Positions 1 through 9,423 of a DNA stretch of 64,000 nucleotides are shown piece by piece. The stretch spans positions 49,039,001-49,103,000 of the forward strand of contig CM074858.1 in assembly GCA_037501455.1 (NCBI GenBank), read 5' to 3'. The stretch is from Lantana camara. Its lineage: Eukaryota > Streptophyta > Magnoliopsida > Lamiales > Verbenaceae. Both the position numbers and the translations under genes were made by a program. The number at the start of each line of letters is the position of its first letter. Within the stretch, counting starts at the first letter, position 1. Under the pieces are notes generated by a model that ran no database searches, was not told the DNA's origin, and saw nothing but the letters and a program-made list of their open reading frames with translations.

Positions 1-912
1 TCGAGCGTTTGGACTTTATTTTATTATTTTCGTTTATTTAATTTATATGTGTTATATTAATTTCTATAAATTGTGTTCAACATGATTACGTGAAAATTAT
101 ATGATATTCATTTCAATTTGAGAATTCTTGTACGAATAGAATTTAATTTTACATGAATTAATTGTCCAAATTGTATAATTCGCATAATTGTCCTTGATTG
201 CTCATTTCTCTTTCTTTAAGGACCTAATTGCATGAAATATTAAGGGACTGGATTGATCATGTGCAAACTTTGCATCCTTAATTGCATAACTTATACAATT
301 GAGGGGTTTAATTGCAAATATTATAATTTTCCCCCAATATAACGATATATACATCTTTTCCTTGCTCTTCATTTCATTTCATCAAGAATCATCATCCCTT
401 CTTTCTTCTCTCTACCGAACCAAACCCTTGGAGGAGGAAGGAGAGAATTCTTCATGTTCAAGCTAGAATTTGCTAGGAAACTCCATGAATTCAAGCTCAA
501 GCACCCATATTCATCATCTTTTTCCATCTATTTTCATCTCAAGGTATATAAGATCATTTACATGATTTCTTGAAATTTATGTGTGAAGCTAGGGTTATGA
601 TTTGGATGCAATATCTTGACTACTTGATGTTAGAAGCATGAATACTTGATCATAGTTTGAAATCATGCATGAATTCTTAGAGAATTTGATGATATATGAT
701 GGATTTGTGTATGAACTTGAAATTGATGATTTGAGATGATCAAGCATGAAACAAGTGTTTGTATTGTGTTTTATTGCACTTTAAGCATGTATATATATTT
801 CCCTTCATGAATTTTAATGTTTGGAATTGAATTATGAGTGTTTGTGGAGATTTGGTGTTCATTTCGTGCTTGCTCTGTTCTTCTCCCCTGTTTTCTGAAC
901 CTTCTGCGTAAC

Positions 913-1116
913 GGGAACGACCTTTCCCGTTCCCTTTGCAATTGGGGAACGGCCGTTCCCATTTATTTGAAAGAGATGCGTGGCGGCGAGGACGGGAACG
1001 ACCGTTCCCACTTTGGCTTGCTAGCCGGAACGGCCGTTCCCATCTTCGGGGAGCATTTCGGGACTGGGGAACGGCCCTTCCCATTTTTCACTAAAGCCTG
1101 GAACGGCCGTTCCCAG
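913..1116. repeat. Cluster of six GGGAACGGCCGTTCCC-type palindromes
   Basis: Six self-complementary 14-16 bp sites lie at 913-928, 945-960, 994-1009, 1027-1040, 1067-1082 and around 1098-1116. The two-arm form is GGGAACGG/CCGTTCCC, with one or two substitutions in some copies. Spacing is irregular (about 30-50 bp), so this is not a simple tandem repeat. Related clusters occur at the same LTR position in the other A and F copies. Confidence 0.9.
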
Positions 1117-1575
1117 CTCTCTGGTAGTTCAGAAACTTTCTGCATAAAAATGGAATTTTGGGACGTCGTTCCAACGGGTTATTTGTCCTCAAATTGTTAT
1201 TATAGGAATGATTACATGCCAAAACGTGATATTTACATGCTACATTGTGTATTGCTCGATGCCTCGTACATGATCATGCCGTGCGTCATTATATGAAGAA
1301 ATTGTCTTGAATTATGGTCTCATGCACGTACATTGTCCCGTTTCTTGTCAAGTTGTTCTCCAGGGCGGAGATTGTCGAGCATGAGCACGTTCACGCATTC
1401 ATGAGTCATGTGTCGCCTATCAGGTGAGGTTTAATTTCTAGTTATATAGAACCTGTATAACCTTTACGTGATTTTTGGCCAAATGTATTTATATTATAAT
1501 TTCATGAAAGCACTTATCATTTCAAGTATGTTATTGTTCACGAATCAAGCATGCCATGTTCATGAAAGCAAGTAC

Positions 1576-1882
1576 GTGCGTTCTCCTGGCCAGGCTCTCC
1601 TTAGTGAGGGTGCTGGGCCGGTCTTCGGGCTGGTGGTTGTCCGTCCAACTACAGGAAGAACAATACCCTATCGTGTACGTGTGTTCTCTTGGCCAGGTCC
1701 TTCTTAGTGAGGGCGCTGGGCTGGTCTTCAGGGCTGGTGGTTGTCCGTCCAACCACAAGAAGAACAAAGCCCTATCGTGTACCTGTATTCTCCTGGTCAG
1801 GTTCTCCTTAGTGAGGGCGCTGGGCTAGTCTCAGGGCTGGTGGTTGTCCGTCCAACCACAGGAGGAACAAACCCTATCGTGT
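1576..1882 (+). repeat. Minisatellite, period about 103 bp, three copies
   Basis: Three successive copies contain TTCTC(C/T)TGG(C/T)CAGG, then AGTGAGGG(C/T)GCTGGGC, then GTTGTCCGTCCAAC and CCCTATCGTGT. The TCGTGT marker recurs at 1671, 1775 and about 1877, giving periods of 104 and 102. The same unit occurs twice in every F LTR (for example 53727-53930). It occupies the LTR position that other families fill with the GCAAGGGCTGACGG module. Confidence 0.85.
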
Positions 1883-2603
1883 TACAAGCAAGCCATGTAT
1901 TGATTGCATGATTTCCATTCCATGAATGTGCTAATTGATTACACTATCCCACGATTTTACGATAATTGAATTGCATGATCACCTAATGATTAACAAGCAA
2001 GCAAGCATGTTTATCGATTGCATGAAAGAACAAGTATTTAATATTGATAGTTGTATTCTCGGGCGAAGCTATATTATTATTGAGCTTGTATATTTATCTT
2101 TTATAAATCTTTACCCGAGAATATGACTTGCATGTTATCTGCGCTAATATGTATATAAACCCCTCACTCGGTCTTCACAGACTGACGCCTCCACCTTTCA
2201 GGTTATTGCAGGTGCACGCTAGGCGGGAGTTGAGTGGAGTCGAGTCCAGTTCATGTAGTCGTGTCATCCGTGGTTCGTGTATTTAATTATTATTGTTGGT
2301 TATGGAATTGTAGTTATTGTTATTGCTTAATTGAAGATGATAATGTATTGATGTGTAACTTCAGAATATTTCTTATTTGGAAAATGAGAAATGTCGTGAT
2401 TGGATAGATGGAAATATTTGATAGAAACTAGTTTATGGTTCCGCTTTATTTTCTTGCATGTATTAGTGATCCCGCCTAGCTTGTCGTGTATTGCATTGTC
2501 ACCCGTTCGCTATAGGTTGGTTCCTGTACGGATTGGCCGTTTCGTGCGTGGATTGACCTATAGTGCAGGGGAGTGGCACCTCCACGTGTTAAGGGGTGCT
2601 ACA

Positions 2604-3856
2604 TTCATATCATGATCGTTACATTACCGAGCGTCTTAATTGGTCATATTGAGTCTCACTTCACCTTTCTTGCACAGATTTTGAATCCGTTGGAGACGAG
2701 GCCGGTCAGTGAGGTTCTTGTGTTCTCCTTTTGCCATTTAAGATGGGGTTCTCTTCTAATTAGATAAATGACCCTATATACCTTCAATGTGAAAAGTTTT
2801 CGTCCAAAATGAATATATATATATATATATAGAGTCGTTTTAAAGAGTAAATGTTTTCAGCGTAAAGCCTTTCTTTCATGAACCTACCTAATGTTTTGGC
2901 GAGAATGAATGAATGAATGCACAGAATGGGGCCCAGGGACTTGGTGTGAGTGGTGACCCGAGGAGGCAAGGGCTGACGGTGATCCCTCACACTAGTTCCA
3001 CCAATGAACGGCGTAATCGGACCTCGTTAGGAGTTAGCGAGGAATGGACGCTGAGTGCCATCTGGGGAGTCATGTTCCCCTTTTGGTCAATGAATGGGTG
3101 GTCGGGCCTTGCAAACCCACCACCAACCCGGAGGAAGAAGGTGGAAATGTTATTGAATGTGCACGAAAGAAAGAATGTTATGCATGAAAAGAAAGAAAAA
3201 ATGAATAAATGTTTAATGAACTACACAAGGTGTTGGTTGGAGATAATGCACGCCCACTCGTCGGGCCAATAATGACCTAATGTAAATGAATCGTTATAAT
3301 CACTTTTGATGATTTCTATTCACTCACTTGGGAAATTCTTTAAAAACCTCACTTGGGATTATAGCTTGCATGTGACTTTTTAAATACCGTCGTATATTAT
3401 ATTTATGCCCTGTTTTTATACCCACCAGTCCCTTTTGGACTGAAGCCATTTGGTTTTCAGTTGTGTTGCGCAGGTGTCAAGGGAGCTAGGCGGGAATTCG
3501 AGTCATAGGTCTTGCATTCGCTTTTAGCTCTTGTATTTTGGTCTTGCACTTGCATATTATACTTTTGATCTTTGTATAGGAATATTAATGGAGCGTACTT
3601 GTTTTGAGCTTTGATGGCATTTGAGGATGTATATGACTTAATTTTTGGAGCTTGAATGCTCATTGTTTATATTATGGCCAGTTATTGCTTCCGCACTTAC
3701 ATTTACTCTGATTTTATGGTTTAAGGGTTAGCCCGCCTAGCATAGCGTGTGTATTTTCCCCGTTCTCCGTGACTTAGCTCGAGTATGGATCGTCCATTTC
3801 ATATTCGGGCCGGGTCTCGGTACGGGGGATGTGGTACCTTGCGCTCGGGTGCTACA
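2604..3856 (+). mobile_element. 3' part of LTR B4 (family B)
   Basis: The sequence matches the last third of LTRs B1, B2 and B3, starting at the CGAGCGTCTTA(T/A)TTGGTCATA region. It ends at 3856 with GGGTGCTACA, eight bases before a primer-binding site. The 5' two thirds were displaced by the A LTR to the left. The segment includes the module with GGCAAGGGCTGACGG (about 2890-3150), a candidate splice acceptor GCGCAG|GTGTC at 3473 and the conserved AGCTAGGCGGGA. Divergence from B1-B3 is clearly higher than among those three, so this is an older copy. The 119-codon + strand ORF here has homologues in the other B LTRs only because the DNA is repeated. Confidence 0.85.
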
Positions 3857-6428
3857 TCCTTAAGTGGTATCAGAGCTTCGGGTTGCAAAACTCGGGCTCT
3901 CGTGTCGTGTGGGTCAGTCTAGGTCGTTCGGCATAGGAACTACGTGATAATGTGTGCATTGCATCGATCTTAAACATGCAATTGTCTTTTCTTTTAATCT
4001 TGTCAAATTACCTGTTGCATTTTATATTAGATCCGTGCCTTTCGTGTTGAATATGTGCTATGAGCATGTACTAATCACATGCATATATCTTCGAAATGAG
4101 TTATATGATTTACAGGTTATAAAAATAATATCAAACCACGGCCAAGTTCCACGATAAAGACGATCTATTGTAAGTTCTTCCCGAGTTATGAGGTTGAATT
4201 GGGAGATATGGAGCAACAAATGGAAATGATAAAGTAAGGCGAAGACTCTTTGGAAGGAAATCAGGCACTCAGGTATAAGCAATCGGAAAACAAGGTTAAT
4301 TCGTCAATCTAAGTTCATAAAGGATAAGCGCGGTAAAATTTGATCAGGGGGATGATTCGAAGTAGAATTCAAAAAAAAAAAAAACACAGTCGAAGTAATT
4401 TTATAAGAGAATTTGGGGAAATGTTGAAGGGTAATTCTCGGGGAGAAATGCAGAGGCCAATTCAGTGGATGTCGAAGAAATTAGGGATCGCGAAATTTTA
4501 ATTTCGGATCGTGGGAGATACAAGGGATGCATGAAGATTCATGGAAAACTGGAAGACGGTGGGAAAGACAAGGCAGGAGTAGTAAGTCAAAGTAATCTCA
4601 GGATTGGAGGAACGAGCAAAAGCTACCAAGCTAACAGCTTACTATATTAGTGACAGGTTCTAAAGCATTCATGCCACGTGCATCATACTTCGCACCAAAT
4701 TATTTATTTTCTTTACTCATGTTCGCGCGCGCGTTTTTATTTGATCGTGTTGCTTTAATGTAATTCATATTTAATTGTCGCAAGTGTGCTACGTGCATCG
4801 TCATTTTTAACCCGACATGCATTCTAGTGTTTATTTAATAGGAAGTTCTTTCATCTCACTTATCAAGTATCTCTTCTATCGGGCCACATCTAAGTTAAGA
4901 AGAAAAGAAGTAATGGGACGGTACGTTACAATGAAGGTGACATCGGAAAAATAAAGAAGTTCAAGTAAGGGATATGTTAATGGAAACGAGAATTCATAAG
5001 GAGAAGCGAGATTAGAGTTGATTGCGGGTTGTTTGGATTGGACAAGAATAGGAAATGGATTTCGGACATTAAGCGAATTAGAAGGGAAGTTGAAAGGCAA
5101 AACCTTGGGGTTGCCCTTTTATTAAAATCCTCCCTAATGGAAATTATTCATCCAGAATTTTGACAAAAGAAGAATCGATGGAGTTCAACATGTAACAATC
5201 GAAATTTAAGGGGGAGAGCACGACCGAGAGACAAATTGGAAGATTGAAGTGGTGCTCGAAGAAATATTTTAGTAGGAATAACGAAATTGCAAATTAAGAA
5301 AGATCTGAAAGTCCTAAGGGTGATGATCGGAAATAAATAAAAGAACCTTAACGGTTAAACCGTTAAAGTGAGCGTTAAGTATTAAGTTCGTATTGAAGGC
5401 CACCACAGGATATTGAGGAGATGGTTGTGGAGCATTTCTACACATGGGATTTAAATTTTGGGAAATAATGGAATTATGGAAGAGCTTCTGCGAGACCATT
5501 AAATCACCTCAGGGAACAGAAATTAAATCAAATTAATGCATTCGTGATGGCAACCGTAGAGGGTAATTTCACTAAGTATTGGAGGAGTTCGGACATCAAT
5601 TAACAAAATAAAACCCTACTGCATCGCTAGTCGTTTTCCATAACGAGTTAGAAGGAATTTGAGCAGAAAGGAATCAGAAAGAAGTAACTATGGAAGGACT
5701 TGAATTGAATCTCAAAAAGTATCAAGGAAGTTTTCCCTCGATTAGCGATTTGAGTGGACCGAAATTTAATGCACGCTTAATGGCTCTAAGAGGATGAAGG
5801 GATGAGGAAATGATCCACGAAGAGATTAATCCAAATTTTTGGGAACCGATGGTCACAACCCAGTTTGGAAAGAACTCGTTAAGAAGGCTGTGATTATTAA
5901 TCAAAAAGGTTATTGGATTTCAAGGGGTTTCACCAAATTATAGAAGGAGGCATGAACCGTGAAGAAGACCGGTCCGAAATCTTAAGATGTAGGGTAAAAC
6001 TCGTTTGGAAAGGCAGGTTGATTGGATCAGGGTCAACGTATAACCGAGAAATGGAAGAAGGTAAGAAGATATAAGAATAAGAGTGGAATTAAGAATAGGA
6101 CCAGTCGAGAGCCTTATCAGTTTCTCAGGTGGACATGTTGAGGATATTAAAAACAAGCCAAGAGTCGAGCTAGCTTTTGGGCTCAGACCATACCTTGGGA
6201 CCAGGAAGGCTTTAGCTTCAAATCCATTTCCACGGTGAACGGTACCTCAGACATCCATGGCATATGCATACACGCATTGTTAATTTAAATAATTTTGATA
6301 ATCTGTGCTTTGACTCTTTGATGTGTTAACTATTATTGTATAATCGATGTTGGATGTAAGTAAGTGATAATTGTTCCCTGGCTTTATGTGATTGTTTTGA
6401 TTAAGTTGTCGTAATTGGATGTTTAGAT
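3857..6428 (+). mobile_element. Internal domain of element B4, first part; no coding capacity
   Basis: The first 500 bp align with the internal domains following LTRs B1, B2 and B3 (the stretch after the primer-binding site, then TCAAACCACGG). Later parts align more loosely. The longest ORFs are under 80 codons and none resembles gag or pol. A purine tract AAATTTAAGGGGGAGAG at 5202-5218 resembles the true polypurine tract and also occurs in the B2 internal domain at 40414-40429. The domain is interrupted at 6429 by a - strand A element and resumes at 19342, giving about 2.9 kb in total. Confidence 0.75.
3865..3876 (+). promoter_or_regulatory. Primer-binding site (initiator tRNA-Met), element B4
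   Basis: TGGTATCAGAGC starts eight bases after the LTR end. This is the established match to the 3' end of plant initiator tRNA-Met, used to prime minus-strand synthesis in many plant LTR retrotransposons. Confidence 0.9.
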
Positions 6429-9074
6429 TGTAGCACCCCTTAACACGTGGAGGTACCACACCCCCGCACTATAGGTTAATCCACATACGAAACGGCCAAT
6501 CCGTACATGAACCAACCTATAGCGAATGGGTGACAATGCAATACAAGACAAGCTAGGCGGGATAACTTATACATGCGACAAAATAAAGCGAAAGCATAAT
6601 TTAACAATATCAATTGATCATATCATGATATTTTTCAGCTACCAAACTGAATATATTCTAACTTCATATATCAATACATTATCATCTCCAAATAAAACAA
6701 TAACAATAACTATAATTCAATAACAACAATAATTAATCAAATACACGGACCGTGATTGACTCGACTACATGAACTGGACTAGACTCACTTCCCGCCTAGC
6801 GTGCACCTGCAATAACCTGAAAGGTGGAGGCGTCAGTCTGTGAAGACCGAGTGAGGGGTTTAAGTACATATTAGCGCAGATAACATGCAAGTCATATTCT
6901 CGGGTAAAGATTTATAAAAGATTAATATACGAGTTCAATAATAATATAGCTTCGCCCGAGAATACAACTATCAATATTAAATACTTGTTCATTTACATGC
7001 AATCAATACATGGCCCCGGCGAGTAAGGGCGGTCTCCAACCGAACTCCAAACGTACATGAACACGCTTGCTTGATTACTAAACAATAGGTGATCACGCAA
7101 TTCAATTATCGTGCAATCGTGCATGTGTAATCAGGTAACACATTCATGAAATGGAAATCATGCAATAACCCGAGGACGATCCGTGGTGCCGGACCCATCC
7201 CCAGTCTCCTTCTTTCTCCGATTGATGATGGGATTGCAAGGCCCCCCATCATCCATGCATGTTGAGCAGAGGGTACATGAATCCCTAAGCCCGGAGCTCC
7301 TTCCTCCACTAACCTCCTAGCGGATTCAGGGGTGACCCGAAATGTGGTGAGGATAGCGCCAGAGTTACCCGTCAGCCCTTGCTTTCCTGGTTGGCTCTAG
7401 TCACTACCCTCGGGCCCATCGTGAACGGTCATGCTACTCGCCTAAAACATGCTTGATTCATGACAATAACATGGCTTGCTTGCTTGCTTACGTTACATGA
7501 ACATGACTTGAAATGATAAGTGATTTCACGAAAATTATAAATATAAATACCTTTGGCCGAAAGATCACGTACAGGTTTTACGGGTTCTATATAACTAGTA
7601 ATTAAACCTCACCTGACAAGCGACACACGACTCATGGACATGTGAACGTGCTCATGCTCGACCATCTCCTCCCTGGAGAATAACTGAACAAGAAATGGGA
7701 CAATGTACGTGCATGAGACCATAATTCAAGAACATGACTCCATATAAGACGCACTGTATGATCATGTATGAGACGTCGAGCAATAAACAATGTAGGATGG
7801 TAACATCTTGTTTTGACACATAATTAATCATATAATAGCAATTTGGGGTCAAATAAGCCATCGGGTCGAGGGGCTAAAAATGTAATTTTATGCAGAAACT
7901 TTCTGCACTTCCAGAGGGCTGGGAACGGCCGTTCCAGGTTTCAGTTCAAAGTGGGAAGGGTCGTTCCCCCCTGTCGGGCTCCCCGAAGATGGGAACGGCC
8001 GTTCCCGTCTGTGAGACAAAGTGGGAACGGTCGTTCCCGTCCTCGCCGCCAAGCACACTATTCAAAATATGGGAACGGTCGTTCCCCAATTACAAAGGGA
8101 ACGGGAAGGGTCGTTCCCGTTACGCAGAAGATGCACAAACAGAGGATGAAGAACAGGGGAGGCATGAAATGAACCCAAATCTCCTCAAACACTCATAATT
8201 CAATTCCATAATCTATAATTCAAGAAGAGAAGTATGCATACATGCTTGAGAGGCAATAACACTCAATATAAAAACATAATTCATGCCTAATGCTCAAGAA
8301 TCATCACATCAAGCTCATATATCAATTTAGCATATAACTCCATAACCTCAAGAATCATGCATGAAATTCAAGTCTAAAGCTTAGGATCATGCTTCTAACA
8401 ATTAAAGCACCTAATATTCCATTTATTCTCAAACCCTAGCTTCACGAATTATTATCAAGAATTCACATATAAGCTCATATATACCTTGGAATGAAAAGAA
8501 AAGATGAAGTTATGGATGTTTGAGCTTGAATCATGGATTTCCTAACAAATTCTAGCTTGAAGGTGACGATTTCCTCCTCCCCTTCTCTATGGTTTTGGCT
8601 CGGTAAAGGAGAGCAAAGAGGGATGATGATTCTTGATGAAAATGAAATGAAGAATGTGGAAGAAATGCATATAACGATATGTTTGGGGAAAATATGTAAT
8701 ATTTATGATCACATCCTCCAAGTAATATAAGTTATGCAATTAAGGATGTCAAGTTTGGAAAATGATCAATTTAGTCCTCAAAGGTTTTCATGCAATCTAG
8801 TCCTTAAATAAAAGGAAATGAGCAATTAAGGACAATTATGCAATTAATACAAATTGGACAATTAATTCATGTAGCAATTAAATTCCATTCGTACAAGAAT
8901 TCTCCAAAATGAAATGAATTTCATATAATTTTCACGTAATCATGTTGAACACAATTTATAGAAATTAATATAACACATATAAATTGAATAAACGAAAATA
9001 ATAAAATAAAGTCCTAACGCTCAAAACCCACACGTGTCGAGCGTACCTGACTGTCTGAAAATCGGGCCGTTACA
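6429..9074 (-). repeat. 3' LTR of the A element
   Basis: The LTR is 2646 bp with TG...CA ends on the - strand. Its content on the - strand, in order, is a candidate donor AAG|GTATAT near 8485, the palindrome cluster (8125-7915), the GCAAGGGCTGACGG module (about 7455-7185), a candidate acceptor TTGCAG|GTGC near 6811 and the conserved GTGCGGGGGTGTGGTACC terminus. Confidence 0.9.
7915..8125. repeat. Palindrome cluster in the A 3' LTR
   Basis: Repeated GGGAACGGCCGTTCC, GGGAACGGTCGTTCCC and GGGAAGGGTCGTTCCC sites match the cluster at 913-1116 in inverted orientation. Several copies carry a C-to-T or G-to-A change on one arm, as expected if methylated cytosines deaminate. Confidence 0.9.
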
Positions 9075-9091
9075 ACTCTCTCCCCCTTAAG
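9075..9091 (-). promoter_or_regulatory. Polypurine tract of the A element, with adjacent hairpin
   Basis: On the - strand CTTAAGGGGGAGAGAGT directly precedes the TGTAACG start of the 3' LTR, the expected place for the plus-strand primer. Just upstream, 9093-9110 is a perfect inverted repeat: GAATCCG, AGGA, CGGATTC on the - strand. Confidence 0.85.
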
Positions 9092-9317
9092 AGAATCCGT
9101 CCTCGGATTCCATGTCCTGAATTCCTGGAGTTTAATTGGCTCTTACGTGTTCATCCCACGCGGGTTAGCTACTCCCCGTCAGGGATTAGTTCGAAAGAGA
9201 TCTTTAATCCCAAAGTCCGCCAAGAGGTGCAATCACGACCCTCAACTTTCCGTAACCTAAACACTTGTAAGAAAATCTAACCTTCCACTAAAACAAGTTG
9301 ACAAGTAATTAAAATAG

Positions 9318-9423
9318 CGAGAGTACCCCGGCTCTCAAACAACCAACGAGAGAACCCCGTCTCTCGAGCAAGTAACAAGAGAACCCTTCTCTTGACAACC
9401 CTGAGAGAATCCCCATCTCTCAC
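9318..9423 (-). repeat. Cluster of GAGAGA-CGGGG-TCTCTC hairpins
   Basis: Four imperfect palindromes are read on the - strand: GAGAGATGGGGATTCTCTC, CAAGAGAAGGGTTCTCTTG, CGAGAGACGGGGTTCTCTCG and GAGAGCCGGGGTACTCTC. One arm pair changes from CGAGAGA/TCTCTCG to CAAGAGA/TCTCTTG, so pairing is kept. The cluster recurs at 15044-15149, 16558-16663 and 18072-18177 in the tandem units. A similar cluster lies at the matching place in family B. Confidence 0.88.

Larger units (their letters stand above)
1..2603 (+). mobile_element. LTR of family A, + orientation, 5' end cut by the window
   Basis: This is an LTR missing about its first 50 bases. Its beginning matches the reverse complement of the complete A LTR that ends at 9074. 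It ends at 2603 with GGGGTGCTACA. No primer-binding site follows; family B LTR sequence does, so this is either a solo LTR or the 3' LTR of an element inserted into LTR B4. In order it holds a candidate splice donor AAG|GTATAT at 543/544, six palindromes of the GGGAACGGCCGTTCCC type (913-1116), a roughly 103-bp minisatellite in three copies (1576-1882) and a candidate acceptor TTGCAG|GTG at 2211. It shares the minisatellite with family F and not with the two - strand A LTRs, so it is a separate A subfamily. The ORFs of 60-152 codons across it are uninterrupted palindromes and minisatellite read in frame, not genes. Confidence 0.8.

Noticed and set aside
6424..6428. TAGAT and TTTAT (19342-19346) as the target-site duplication of the A element
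   Set aside because: Two of five bases differ, and the right edge belongs to the tandem units rather than to the original 5' LTR.
9318..9423. Hairpin clusters as a CRISPR array
   Set aside because: Units are palindromes with irregular short spacers, inside a plant retroelement, with no cas genes or conserved spacer length.
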